DNA of 64,000 bases from contig JAJDXE010000015.1 of NCBI GenBank assembly GCA_022825265.1, positions 132,468-196,467 of the forward strand. Direction: 5' to 3'. Each line of letters begins with the position of its first letter. Within the stretch, counting starts at the first letter, position 1. Positions 33,813 to 42,629 of this stretch are shown here, one piece after another. The DNA comes from Dehalococcoidia bacterium (GTDB lineage: Bacteria; Chloroflexota; Dehalococcoidia; Bin125). The notes below the pieces were generated by a model that was not told the DNA's origin, did not search any database, and saw nothing but the letters and a program-made list of their open reading frames with translations. Both the position numbers and the translations under genes were made by a program.

Positions 33813-34118
33813 ATGGCCAGCGAACAGGAAGTCCTCGAGGCGCTGAAGACCGTCTTCGACCCAGAAATCGGGATCAACATCGTCGACCTCGGACTGGTCT
33901 ACGCGGTCGAGACGCCGACCGATGACAGCGTCAAGGTCGAGTTCACGCTCACCTCGCCGGCATGCCCGGTCGGACCGATGATCAAGGCTCAGATCGAGCA
34001 GGCCGCCTCAACCGTCGAGGGCGTCGATCACGTCGAGTCCGAGATTGTCTTCTCGCCGCCGTGGGATCCTCGGGAGATGTGCTCGGACGAGGCCAAGTTC
34101 GAGCTGGGCATCTTCTAG
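33813..34118 (+). CDS. sufT: SufT-like metal-sulfur cluster assembly factor (MIP18/DUF59)
   Basis: The 101-residue protein has the MIP18/DUF59 fold. Signature parts are ALKTVFDPEIGINIVDLGLVY at the N-terminus, FTLTSPACPVGPMIKAQIE with the reactive Cys, and SPPWDPREMCSD near the C-terminus. In other bacteria SufT helps maturation of Fe-S proteins and is the last gene of suf operons, as here. A GGGAGAGGAG site precedes the ATG. Its 3' end overlaps a convergent MFS gene by four bases. Confidence 0.92.
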   Translation: MASEQEVLEALKTVFDPEIGINIVDLGLVYAVETPTDDSVKVEFTLTSPACPVGPMIKAQIEQAASTVEGVDHVESEIVFSPPWDPREMCSDEAKFELGIF

Positions 34119-35530
34119 CCCCGCGGTCCCGTTCCCGATTCAATCGGGGACCCGCCTGGCTGTGAATCGGCCGCTCCATTATCTGAGGCTGATCGCGCGC
34201 CGTTGGCGAACTGGTGCTGCGGTTCAGTCCGAGCGACCAGCCTCGCGACCAGCGGTCGGACAAACCGGAGCGGCGGACTGGGAATGCGCGGGTTCGGGAT
34301 GTAGTGGGCCAGCGCGAAGAAGACCATCGAGAGTCCCAGACAGCCGATGTTGACGACCAATAACAGGTCGTACTCGCCGGTGAACTCGTAGATGGCGCCG
34401 CCGACGGTCGGTACCAGGAACTGACCGATGGTCTCGAACATGAACAATGTGCCCATGATCGCGCCGAAGTGGGCCAGTCCGAACGTCTTGGGCAGGATGA
34501 GCGGTTCGAGCACGGGCCCTCCTGCGGAACCAATCATCCAGCAACAGAGGAACAACACGATGGCCAGGGTCAGGTTGCCGTCGTGCAGGATCAGCAGGAT
34601 GAACATCCCCAGCGACATGATCGCCGCCAGTCCGACCGAAGCCAGCTCGATCGACGGGATCCGCTCAGCCAGCAGCCCGAAGGTCGGTCGTGAGACCAGT
34701 CCACCCAGCGCTTGCAGCATGAGGATGAAGGAAATCGTCTCCCGGCTGATACCCATCGACTCGTAGACCGGCGTGCCGTTGAACATCCAGCCGAACATGG
34801 CGAAGAAGAAGGTGGCAAAGGCCAGGGCGATCACCCAGAAGTTCCAGGTCTTCATCGCCTGCTTGACCGTCAGTCCGCTGAAGACGCGAGGCTGCCCGTT
34901 TGCTCGGGCGACTGGATCTGGTTCTCCATCGACCTCCAGGCCCATGTCCTGAGGGTGATCGCGGACCATGAACAGCCCCAGCGGTAGGAAGATCACCGCC
35001 AGGATGATCGCCGCGAAGATGAAGGACGCGTCCCAACCGACGTTGTCGATGATCTGCTGCATCACCGGCGAGAGGAAGCCGCCCAGCGAGAAGCCCATCG
35101 CCATGATCCCGACGGCGCGTCCACGCTTGCGGTCGAACCATCGCGAGATCAACACCTGGAAGGGGATGTAGAACATGAAGCCGCGGAAGAAGGAGTTGAT
35201 TGAGAAGTAGAGGTACCACTCGACCATCGTCGAGGTGGTCGCCAAGAGCAGGTACGACGCGCAGGTGAAGATCGTCCCCCAGATGATCGATCGCCGAGGC
35301 CCCCAGCGGTCAACGACCTTGCCAGCGAGCGGCGACGCGAGCCCGCTGACCAGCAGCGAGACCGAGATCCCGGTCTGCAGCAGGGTTCGCGACCAGCCGA
35401 ACTCTTGCTCGAGCGGCGTGACGTAGTAGCCGAGGACCCAGAAGGAGACGCCCGACGCGATCGCCATGCCGACCACTGCGGCAACCAGCAAGTACCAGCC
35501 GTAATAGGCGTTGCGGAGTTTGGTGATCAC
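34115..35530 (-). CDS. MFS transporter (monocarboxylate/oxalate-formate type)
   Basis: The 471-residue protein shows about twelve hydrophobic segments typical of the major facilitator superfamily. The first block NAYYGWYLLVAAVVGMAIASG, the loop motif GKVVDRWGPRR after segment two and SRWFDRKRGRAVGIMAMGFS after segment four match the MCT/OFA branch, which moves small carboxylates. Its C-terminus is a polar tail of about 40 residues. Start is GTG with no strong ribosome site. Neighbours give no operon; the acetoacetate-decarboxylase-like gene ends 123 bases away on the same strand. Confidence 0.87.
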   Translation of the reverse strand: MITKLRNAYYGWYLLVAAVVGMAIASGVSFWVLGYYVTPLEQEFGWSRTLLQTGISVSLLVSGLASPLAGKVVDRWGPRRSIIWGTIFTCASYLLLATTSTMVEWYLYFSINSFFRGFMFYIPFQVLISRWFDRKRGRAVGIMAMGFSLGGFLSPVMQQIIDNVGWDASFIFAAIILAVIFLPLGLFMVRDHPQDMGLEVDGEPDPVARANGQPRVFSGLTVKQAMKTWNFWVIALAFATFFFAMFGWMFNGTPVYESMGISRETISFILMLQALGGLVSRPTFGLLAERIPSIELASVGLAAIMSLGMFILLILHDGNLTLAIVLFLCCWMIGSAGGPVLEPLILPKTFGLAHFGAIMGTLFMFETIGQFLVPTVGGAIYEFTGEYDLLLVVNIGCLGLSMVFFALAHYIPNPRIPSPPLRFVRPLVARLVARTEPQHQFANGARSASDNGAADSQPGGSPIESGTGPRG

Positions 35531-35653
35531 GGGGTTCTCAGGTGCCCAGTGGAGCGTTGGCGACGCCCGCGAAATGGGCGAACAACCGAATGCTATCGCT
35601 CAAACGCGCGTCTACCTGTGTTTCGCGCTGCGCAGCGCCTTGGCAAGAGCGGA

Positions 35654-36367
35654 TCAGCCGCCTGGCAACTCGATCGTTGCCGCCGCCTCGATCACTTGTC
35701 CCTCGACCGCGGCCACCGCCGTGATCGCATTCGACGACCTGAGCACGATCCACGGGTGCCGACGCGAGCCGCCGTCGTAGCTCAGCGTGCTGCCACGCGA
35801 GAGCCAGGCTTGGCGCACGTCGTGTTCGCAGGGGATCTCGGACGCTGCGCCGCTGCCGTTGCTGGGCTGTACGACGAGCAGTGGGTCGTAGCGAACGATC
35901 GCGACTGCCGCGGCATCCGTGATCGGCGAATTCAATGTCACGGTCAGGCCATCGCCCGCGTCGAAGCTCGACACAATCGCCTCGTCGCCGCGTTCGACGT
36001 TGATCTCGCCGACGTTCGGCAGGTAGTTCCAGTGCGCCGCGATTGCATTGCGGGCCGCCTCGGAGTTGACCACCGCATCGACGACGTACAGCGCCGGAAT
36101 CATCCCGACCCGGCAGCCGACCATCAGCAGCGCCTCGCGATAGGGTCCGACCGGGCTGTCGGCGCGGTCGATCACGCTGACCCGACCGTAGGTCGGCGCG
36201 GAGCGGGTCACGATATCGGGCAGGTTGCGGCGCGCGTTCGTGACCGGAATCTCATAGGTGATGTGTTGGACGACCGCCTCGCCGATCTCCCAGGGCGGCT
36301 CAGGCGCATCGCTCTCGACATTGACGGCGGGCAGGCCGGAACTGTCAATCAGACCGGATTCGGGCAT
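35654..36367 (-). CDS. Acetoacetate decarboxylase-like protein
   Basis: The 237-residue protein appears to belong to the acetoacetate decarboxylase superfamily. The stretch SPVGPYREALLMVGCRVG followed by PALYVVDAVVNSEAARNAIAAHWNYLPNVGEINVERG resembles the family core in which a substrate-binding strand is followed by the W-G/N-x-P-K region. Here the catalytic lysine position after the Pro reads NVGE, so the Schiff-base lysine seems absent and true decarboxylase activity is doubtful. The start follows a strong GGAAGGAAG site. It lies 52 bases after degV on the same strand, probably co-transcribed. Confidence 0.6.
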   Translation of the reverse strand: MPESGLIDSSGLPAVNVESDAPEPPWEIGEAVVQHITYEIPVTNARRNLPDIVTRSAPTYGRVSVIDRADSPVGPYREALLMVGCRVGMIPALYVVDAVVNSEAARNAIAAHWNYLPNVGEINVERGDEAIVSSFDAGDGLTVTLNSPITDAAAVAIVRYDPLLVVQPSNGSGAASEIPCEHDVRQAWLSRGSTLSYDGGSRRHPWIVLRSSNAITAVAAVEGQVIEAAATIELPGG

Positions 36368-36419
36368 GATGCTTCCTTCCCGCCGGGCCGTTCGGTCCCG
36401 GACGATCCAACTGGCGTGA

Positions 36420-37289
36420 TCAGGCCGACGGCGCCGACGGTGAATGGCAGAATCCCAGGCCCCAGGCGCCCGCGCCCAGCAGTCCACCGACCGTGGGGCC
36501 GAGTTCGGAGACGTGGAGTTCGTCGACGTTCAGTCGCGCAGACGCCTTCTCGGAGAGCCTGGCAGCCGCTTCAGGTGCGAGCGCGTGCGTGACCACCAGA
36601 ATGGCCGGCTGGTCGCCGAGGATGTCCGACGCCTGAGCGAGCAGCATGTCCTCGGCCTCGTCGGCGTCGTCGGCCAGGTTGACGGCCTTGATCCGGTCGC
36701 GGGCGCGGAAGACCGGCACGCCAAAGTCGAGCGGACCGATCCCGCTCTGCGATTGGACGGCCGACAACTCACCCGCACGGTCGAGGCCGTCCACATCCGG
36801 GGCGATCATGAAGATGTCGGCGCTGGGCGTCACTTCGTCGAGCGCTCGATCCACCGCTTCGCGATCACCGCCGGCCTGGCTGACGCGCGCGATCGCCAGC
36901 GCGATTGCGGCTTGACCGGCCGTCGAGCGGGGCGTTTGATGAATCCGCACGTCGATCTGATGGAAGTGGTCGATGCGCCGCGACGCGAACTCGGCTGCGT
37001 CGAACGAGGGGCTGGAGGAGCCGAAGGCCTGGCAGAGGCAGATGACGCCTTCATCGTGGCCTTGCATCGCGGTGAGGAAGACCGATTCCCAGTCCTCCGA
37101 TGTGACGCCGTTGAGCGTCAGCCGTTCACCCCGCTCAAGCGCGTCGTAGAAGTCAGCGTGGGACTGATCGCCCTGGCTGTAGTAGGTTGCGCCCAGGCTG
37201 TAGCCGACGGGTGCGGTATGCAGGCCTCGTTGCGCCAGTAGCTCCGGCGAGAGATCAACCGACGAGTCACAGACGATCGCGACGGACAT
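36420..37289 (-). CDS. DegV family fatty-acid-binding protein
   Basis: The 289-residue protein shows the DegV N-terminal strand VAIVCDSSVDLSPELL and the usual domain-1 sequence VGYSLGATYYSQGDQSHADFY. GEGVICLC-like DEGVICLCQAFGSSSPSFDAA, STAGQAAIALA and a C-terminal domain ending GLLGAGAWGLGF follow. Firmicute homologues present fatty acids to the acyl-phosphate kinase FakA; no FakA is nearby. A GGGGAGCGG site precedes the ATG at 37289. It is divergent from an LLM oxidoreductase across a 77-base gap with a palindrome. Confidence 0.85.
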   Translation of the reverse strand: MSVAIVCDSSVDLSPELLAQRGLHTAPVGYSLGATYYSQGDQSHADFYDALERGERLTLNGVTSEDWESVFLTAMQGHDEGVICLCQAFGSSSPSFDAAEFASRRIDHFHQIDVRIHQTPRSTAGQAAIALAIARVSQAGGDREAVDRALDEVTPSADIFMIAPDVDGLDRAGELSAVQSQSGIGPLDFGVPVFRARDRIKAVNLADDADEAEDMLLAQASDILGDQPAILVVTHALAPEAAARLSEKASARLNVDELHVSELGPTVGGLLGAGAWGLGFCHSPSAPSA

Positions 37290-37305
37290 CGGCGCACCGC
37301 TCCCC

Positions 37306-37333
37306 TGCGCGGAAAATGCTAGCATTTCGCGCA
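37306..37333. promoter_or_regulatory. Palindromic operator/promoter between degV and the LLM gene
   Basis: A near-perfect inverted repeat is centred on GCTAGC: the arms read TGCGCGGAAAATGC and, on the other side, GCATTTCGCGCA, differing by single-base gaps. Because the centre is palindromic it provides a TAGCAT -10-like box on both strands. Both divergent genes could be started and co-regulated from this one site. Confidence 0.55.
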
Positions 37334-37366
37334 ACTCGCAGGCGGCGAGTAGTTGGTAGGTTCCCC

Positions 37367-38524
37367 ATGAAATTCGGCATCTTCTACGAACACTCCGTGC
37401 AGCGCCCATGGACCGAGACTTCGGAATGGCGCGTCTATCACCAGGCCCTCGAACAGATCTGTCTGGCCGACGAACTCGGCTTCGACCAGGTCTGGGAGGT
37501 GGAGCATCACTTCCTCGAGGAGTACAGCCACTCGCCGGCGCCCGAGGTCTTTCTCTCAGCCGCTGCGACGATGACCGAGAACATCCACATCGGCCAGGGC
37601 ATCGCGCTCTGCCTGCCCCAGGTCAACCATCCTGCCCGGGTCGCCGAGCGGGCCGCGGCGCTGGACATTATCTCCAACGGACGGCTCGAGTTCGGCACCG
37701 GGCGAGCCGCCACCTGGACCGAACTGGGCGGCTTCCAGGTCGAGCCGGACGATACCAAGGACATGTGGGACGAGGTGATCCGCGCGATCCCCCACATGTG
37801 GACCAACGAGATCGCCGGCTGGGACGGCAAGTACTTCTCGATGCCCGAACGCGCGATCATCCCCAAGCCGGTGCAGAAGCCGCACCCGCCAATGTGGGTC
37901 GCGGTCTCCAGCCCCGAGACCGCAATCCAGGCCGCGGAGCGCGGCATGGGTCTGCTCGGCGTCTCGATCGGCACGCCGTCGCAATACGAGCAGCGGATCG
38001 CCGACTACCGCCGAGTGATCCGCAACGCCGACCCGGTCGGCAAGTTCGTCAACAACCAGGTCAACGGGGTTGGCTGGATGTACTGCGGCGAGTCGGACGA
38101 GGAAGCGATGGCGCTCGGCGGGGCCGGCGCGATGGCTTTCATGAGCGCCGCCGCGCACCTGGTTGGGGTGGGCAGCATCTACCCGTCGCCCGCCTACAGT
38201 TCGCAGGCTTCGGCGATCCAGCTGCGCGATCGGCCCGGCGACGTGATCAACCCGCTGCAGCAGGGCACGCCGATCGGCAACCCCGACACGGTGATCGCGG
38301 CGCTGCGACAGTGGGAGGAGATCGGCGTCGACCGGATGGTCTTCCTGATCAACTTCGACCAGGTCGTGCCGCACGAGAAGATACTGGCCTCGCTGAAGCG
38401 CTTCGCCGCCGAGGTGATGCCGGCCTTCGAAGAGCCGGAGCGAGCGCCGCTGACGCGCCTGCCCGACTTCGACGCGGTCGAAGAGGTCGGCCTGCTCGCC
38501 GCAGCCGGCGGCGGCGGCGACTAG
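37367..38524 (+). CDS. Luciferase-like (LLM) flavin-dependent oxidoreductase
   Basis: The 385-residue protein is an LLM monooxygenase-type enzyme, longer than the F420 subgroup. Features are MKFGIFYEHSVQRPW, FDQVWEVEHHFLEEYSHSPAPEV, IGQGIALCLPQVNHPARVAERA and NGRLEFGTGRAATWTELGGF. KPHPPMWVAVSSPETA follows in the second half. The EHHF segment is shared with bacterial luciferase alpha-like proteins. The start at 37367 fits the first strand. A weak GGTAGGTT site precedes it. It ends in a Gly-rich tail (AAAGGGGD). Substrate unknown. Confidence 0.86.
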   Translation: MKFGIFYEHSVQRPWTETSEWRVYHQALEQICLADELGFDQVWEVEHHFLEEYSHSPAPEVFLSAAATMTENIHIGQGIALCLPQVNHPARVAERAAALDIISNGRLEFGTGRAATWTELGGFQVEPDDTKDMWDEVIRAIPHMWTNEIAGWDGKYFSMPERAIIPKPVQKPHPPMWVAVSSPETAIQAAERGMGLLGVSIGTPSQYEQRIADYRRVIRNADPVGKFVNNQVNGVGWMYCGESDEEAMALGGAGAMAFMSAAAHLVGVGSIYPSPAYSSQASAIQLRDRPGDVINPLQQGTPIGNPDTVIAALRQWEEIGVDRMVFLINFDQVVPHEKILASLKRFAAEVMPAFEEPERAPLTRLPDFDAVEEVGLLAAAGGGGD

Positions 38525-38665
38525 GTTCCTTCCGAGCGAGCGAGACGCTTCCTTCTGCCGTCGTCGTTGCCGCTTTGACCGGAGACTCCGGGCCTGCGTT
38601 TGTCCTAGACTGCCGCGACAACGCGGTCCTCCGGCCGTGAGACTCCATACGCGAGGAGCGAGCAG

Positions 38666-40657
38666 ATGGAACGCAGGAACTACTGGCAACGGATGCGCCG
38701 ATCGCGGATGAGCCGACGTGCCCTCTTGCGGGCCTCGGGACGCGCCGGTGTCGGCGCGGCTGGGCTGGCGCTTGTGGGCTGCGGCGACGATGACGACGAC
38801 AGTCAGCCTCAGGCGGCGGCGCAGGCACAGCAGCAGGATCAGGCGCAGCCGCAACAAGCTCAACAGCAGGCCATGCAGCAGCAACAGCAGCAGGCCATGC
38901 AACAACAACAGGCCGAGCAGCAAGCCGAACAGCAGGCCCAACAGCAGGCTCAGCAAGAGGCCGACGCACAGGAACAGGCCGAGCAGCAAGAGCAGCAGGC
39001 GGCAGTCGCCGAACGCCAGTACGGCGGGAACTACTCGTTGAATATCATTCCCAACTGGGATGGATTCGACCCGCACCGCGCCAACCTGGCGACCCCCTTC
39101 CATGTGTTCAACGACACCCTGATGCGATTGAATCAGATCTACAACAACCAAGGACCGATTTACGCAGCGTCGATCGCTTCGCTGCCGGAAATCCCGGACG
39201 ACGAAACCTATATCTTCCGCTTCGACCAGGGCGCCAAGTTCTGGGATCGATACCCGACCGAGGGTGGTCGCGCGTTCACGTCGGAAGATGCAGCGGCCAA
39301 CATCCAGCGACAAATCGACTCGGTTGACGCGAACGGGGAGCCCGATGCGCGGTTCTGGCGCGCTGCCCTGTACCAGGAAACCGCATCGGTGGATATTCCC
39401 GACGAGGCCACGCTGATCTGCAAGACCGACGGACCGAACGCCACGTACCTTGAGACCACCCACATGGGCTATTCGTTCATGACCTCGGTTGAAGCGCTTG
39501 AGTTGTGGGATCAGCAGTGGATCGACGAGCAGACGAATGTTGAGCTAATGTCTGGTGTCGGTCCGTTCATCCCGACCGAGTTCTCCCCTGAGAGTCATAT
39601 CCATATGGTCCGGAACCCGGACTTCTGGCAGACGCTGGATGGACAACAGCTGCCGTTCCTGGACAGTATGACGTGGCGCTTCCTCGGCGATACGACGGCC
39701 CAGGAGACGGCCTACCGGACCGGCGCATTGGACGATGTGTCCCTGAACGCGGTTGCGATCGAGGGACTGGAAGCCGATTTCCCGGACCACATCCGCTACG
39801 ACCGCGGAGTGGTCCTCCCGTTGGCGATGCGCTTCAACTACAACGTGGACTGGGATGAGAATCCCTGGCTGGATCGCCGCGTTCCCTACGCCTTCCACCT
39901 AGTCATGGACCGCAACGAGATCATCGACTTTGTGTATCTAGGTAAGGGAAAGCCGTCAACTCAGCAACACATCAACTGGTATCACGGATGGTCGCTGCCG
40001 CAGGAGGAGATCAACACGCTGCCCGGCTATCGACCTGACAAGGATGCCGACATCGCAGAAGCGCGACAGCTGTTGTCAGCCGCAGGGGTCGAGCCGGGCG
40101 CGTCGTTCACTATGGTCGTCGCCGACATCTTCGAGGGTCTCTACCCTGGCTCGTCCGAGCTGTACACCAACATGTACCGCAAGGCGCTCGAAGTGGAATC
40201 CGAAATCGAGATTCTGCCCTACGACGGAATCACACAGCGCCTGGTCGAAGGCAGGTTCCCTGGGTCTTATCCGATCTGGGTTGGGTCCGGCACCGGTGAT
40301 CCAACCGGTGAGTGGAACTCTCGGCTGGTGTTCGGCGCGTCGGGCAATCTGACCCACTACAACTTCCAGCCGGTTGAGGACCTCGTCAAGACCATGAGGG
40401 TCACGCTGGACGCCGAGGCTCGCCGAGAGATGGCGCTCGAGGTGACCTACATCCTCCTTGGCGAGGATGAGCGCTATGGGATCGATGGATTCGGCGACTT
40501 TGCGATCATGGGCAACGGCATCGACACCGGCATGTACTGGCCCTACGTCAATGTCCCTGAACGCAGCCTGAACGTATGGGAACGCGAGGGTTGGCACTGG
40601 CGTAAGGAGGTCTGGATGGACACCACCCATCCCGACTTCCCGGGCGAGCGTACCTAG
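38666..40657 (+). CDS. Tat-type lipoprotein, oligopeptide-class ABC substrate-binding protein
   Basis: The 663-residue protein combines a twin-arginine signal (SRRALLRAS, Arg 17-18) with a lipobox ending at Cys 39. An acidic patch follows, then a Gln-rich linker of about 70 residues (46-114). The mature domain starts near RQYGGNYSLNI and is of the SBP-5 class: HRANLATPFHVFNDTLMRLN, then YIFRFDQGAKFWD and AFTSEDAAANIQRQID. Permeases and ATPases are not adjacent. The linker DNA is a long CAG/CAA-rich tract. GAGGAGCGAG precedes the ATG. Confidence 0.87.
   Translation: MERRNYWQRMRRSRMSRRALLRASGRAGVGAAGLALVGCGDDDDDSQPQAAAQAQQQDQAQPQQAQQQAMQQQQQQAMQQQQAEQQAEQQAQQQAQQEADAQEQAEQQEQQAAVAERQYGGNYSLNIIPNWDGFDPHRANLATPFHVFNDTLMRLNQIYNNQGPIYAASIASLPEIPDDETYIFRFDQGAKFWDRYPTEGGRAFTSEDAAANIQRQIDSVDANGEPDARFWRAALYQETASVDIPDEATLICKTDGPNATYLETTHMGYSFMTSVEALELWDQQWIDEQTNVELMSGVGPFIPTEFSPESHIHMVRNPDFWQTLDGQQLPFLDSMTWRFLGDTTAQETAYRTGALDDVSLNAVAIEGLEADFPDHIRYDRGVVLPLAMRFNYNVDWDENPWLDRRVPYAFHLVMDRNEIIDFVYLGKGKPSTQQHINWYHGWSLPQEEINTLPGYRPDKDADIAEARQLLSAAGVEPGASFTMVVADIFEGLYPGSSELYTNMYRKALEVESEIEILPYDGITQRLVEGRFPGSYPIWVGSGTGDPTGEWNSRLVFGASGNLTHYNFQPVEDLVKTMRVTLDAEARREMALEVTYILLGEDERYGIDGFGDFAIMGNGIDTGMYWPYVNVPERSLNVWEREGWHWRKEVWMDTTHPDFPGERT
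38810..39005 (+). repeat. CAG/CAA low-complexity tract encoding a Gln-rich linker
   Basis: This stretch is dominated by CAG, CAA and GCC codons, encoding about 65 residues of Gln with Ala, Glu and Met. A related but shorter tract encodes the linker of the duplicated binding lipoprotein near 18240-18355. Confidence 0.85.
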
Positions 40658-40701
40658 AGTCGGGCAAAGCTGTCGTCGACAGTCCGAAACGTAAACCACG
40701 C

Positions 40702-40734
40702 GATTGAGCGGCCCCTCGATTGGGCCGCTCAATC
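40702..40734 (+). terminator. Hairpin after the oligopeptide-binding lipoprotein gene
   Basis: GATTGAGCGGCCC and GGGCCGCTCAATC form a perfect 13-base stem with a 7-base loop, 45 bases after the stop codon. There is no U tract after it, so termination efficiency is uncertain. It may instead protect the transcript end. Confidence 0.6.
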
Positions 40735-40829
40735 GCTGTCTATCGAGATCTGCCTCTATATCCTGTGGCAATCACGGTTTCCCGACTTCGTGCAGAATTT
40801 CACACGTATCCCTTGAGAGGCTCGCCGAT

Positions 40830-41420
40830 ATGGCTGACTCAGTGTCCGAGGCCCACCAGCAGATCGCTGTTCGATACCCGCGCTCCGCGTCGTTGCGCGA
40901 TGGTCACCGCATCTCCCTGCGGCTGATGGCGCCCGGCGACGAGGACCTGATTCTCGACTTCGCCCGCTCGCTGCCCTCGGACGACCTGCTCTTCCTGCGC
41001 CGCGACATCACCCAGCGCGCGGCCGTCGACCGCTGGATGCAGGAAGTCGTCGATCAGCGCACCTTCACGGTGCTCGGATTCGACGGCGACGAACTGCTTG
41101 GCGAGGGCGACCTCAACTACTCCTCCGCCGACTGGACCCGCCACCTCGGCGAGATTCGCCTGCTGCTCTCACCGGCCGCCCGCGGCCGAGGCCTTGGTCG
41201 AGTGCTGGCCGAAGAGATCTACGCGATCGCCCAGCTGCTGGAGTTGCAACTGCTGACTGCGCGCATGGTCCTCGACCAGGCGGCCGCGCAGTCGGTCTTC
41301 CGGCGACTCGGCTTCCAGCGCGAGGCTGTGCTCTGGGACTACGTGATCGACGCGGACGGCAAGACCCACGACCTGCTGATCGCCACGCGGCGGATGAAGT
41401 CGCCGCGCTCCGGCTCGTAA
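40830..41420 (+). CDS. GNAT family N-acetyltransferase
   Basis: The 196-residue protein has a GNAT fold that transfers an acetyl group from acetyl-CoA. The N-terminal part SLRMAPGDEDLI-like ISLRLMAPGDEDLILDFARSL and the acetyl-CoA pyrophosphate loop LLLSPAARGRGLGRVLAEEIYAIA (about residues 110-133) are visible. VFRRLGFQREAVLWDYVID then closes the fold. It has a TATCCC box and GAGAGG site in the 30 bases before the ATG. The acceptor substrate is unknown. Confidence 0.87.
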   Translation: MADSVSEAHQQIAVRYPRSASLRDGHRISLRLMAPGDEDLILDFARSLPSDDLLFLRRDITQRAAVDRWMQEVVDQRTFTVLGFDGDELLGEGDLNYSSADWTRHLGEIRLLLSPAARGRGLGRVLAEEIYAIAQLLELQLLTARMVLDQAAAQSVFRRLGFQREAVLWDYVIDADGKTHDLLIATRRMKSPRSGS

Positions 41421-41421
41421 C

Positions 41422-42618
41422 CTACTCAACCAACCCGTGCAGACGGTTGAAGTCCACGTGATTGTCGGGATTGAACTCTCGACCGGCGAGGCCGGAGTAA
41501 TCCGGGTCGTAACGCCAGGCGCGGAACACCCAGTTGGTCAGATCGCCTCGCTGCTCCGTCTGGAAGGGCGAGATCCACTCCCAGACGACCTCACTCTTCG
41601 AGCCGACCTCGAATAACCGTCCTGCGGCGCCCTCGGTGACGAGGTAGTTGCCGTTCGACAATTGCGAGACGCCTGAGATGTGGGCCGAGAAGAACTGCTC
41701 GCGCGGCATGCCCTGGAAGACGACCTCGAACTCGTCGGTCTCGGGATCGATCGAGAGGATGCGCGAGTAGGCGAGGTCCTGCAGCCGGTGCATGCCGTTG
41801 TCGTAGACCAGCACGCGACCGTTCTTCAGCCATGAGGCGTGATGCTGATGCGAGATCTCGGGCTGGCCGAACCGCCAACGGAGCGTGCCCGGGCCGTCAT
41901 CCTCGGGCGGGTCGACGATGCCGATCGTGCTGACATTGCGGGCTGAGAAGAGCAGTCCGCCATCGGGCGTCTGCTCGATGCTGTTGGCGTGGGTCCACTC
42001 CCAGGTGTTCTCCAGTGGGCAAATGACTGCGTCCTCAGGCTGGAGCACTCGCCAGAGGTTGATCCGGCTGACTTCGTTGCCCTCGGCGTCGATCTCGATG
42101 ATGTCGTCGCCGATCATATTGGGCGGCATCGGCTGCTCGGGCTGACGTCCACCGCCAAGGACCGACTCCTCGATCTCCTTGGTCATCGGAACCCATTCCA
42201 GGGAGACCGTGTGACCGTTTTCGAGCCGATGGAAGTCGTGGTGGATGCCGGGGTTGTCGTACTCCCAGACGACGTTGCCGTCCCAGTCCAGCTCGACCAG
42301 ACCATTTCCGCGGCCGCCCAACATATTGAAGATGTCGGGCACGCCGCCCGGATCGATAGAGAAGCGCGATTGATTGCCGCTGGTTCGCGGGGCGGGCGGA
42401 TGCTCGGGCGCGACCATCGCCAGGAGATTGCCGTTGGGCAGCAGCTCGATGTTGAAGAAGCGTCGATCGTCGATGCGCCAGCGATGCACGACCCGACCCT
42501 GCATGTCGAGCAGCGCCGCGTCGTGCGAGTTGGCGCCGCACAGCAGGGTGTAGCCCTTGGACGAGCGGGCCGGATTGTGATGAGTCAGTCCAGTCGGTCG
42601 GTGGATCGGCCAACCCAT
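41422..42618 (-). CDS. Arylsulfotransferase (ASST)-like beta-propeller protein
   Basis: The 398-residue protein resembles the arylsulfotransferase family, six-bladed beta-propellers that move sulfate between phenolic compounds. Repeated blade motifs include GRVVHRWRIDDRRFFNIELLPNG, LVELDWDGNVVWEYDN, HHDFHRLENGHTVSLEW and HANSIEQTPDGGLLFSARN. The His in HHDFH and HANSI are in positions typical for the family active site. No signal peptide is visible, unlike the periplasmic E. coli enzyme. It lies 11 bases downstream of an SsuD-like monooxygenase gene on the same strand. Confidence 0.8.
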   Translation of the reverse strand: MGWPIHRPTGLTHHNPARSSKGYTLLCGANSHDAALLDMQGRVVHRWRIDDRRFFNIELLPNGNLLAMVAPEHPPAPRTSGNQSRFSIDPGGVPDIFNMLGGRGNGLVELDWDGNVVWEYDNPGIHHDFHRLENGHTVSLEWVPMTKEIEESVLGGGRQPEQPMPPNMIGDDIIEIDAEGNEVSRINLWRVLQPEDAVICPLENTWEWTHANSIEQTPDGGLLFSARNVSTIGIVDPPEDDGPGTLRWRFGQPEISHQHHASWLKNGRVLVYDNGMHRLQDLAYSRILSIDPETDEFEVVFQGMPREQFFSAHISGVSQLSNGNYLVTEGAAGRLFEVGSKSEVVWEWISPFQTEQRGDLTNWVFRAWRYDPDYSGLAGREFNPDNHVDFNRLHGLVE

Positions 42619-42629
42619 GAACAGATCTC

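Noticed and set aside
38810..39005. CRISPR-like or satellite array in the CAG tract
   Set aside because: Units are codon-sized and in frame with a receptor linker; no spacers.
37556..39463. 635-codon minus-strand frame opposite LLM and oligopeptide receptor
   Set aside because: Includes the Leu-rich translation of the CAG tract in another frame; no independent evidence.
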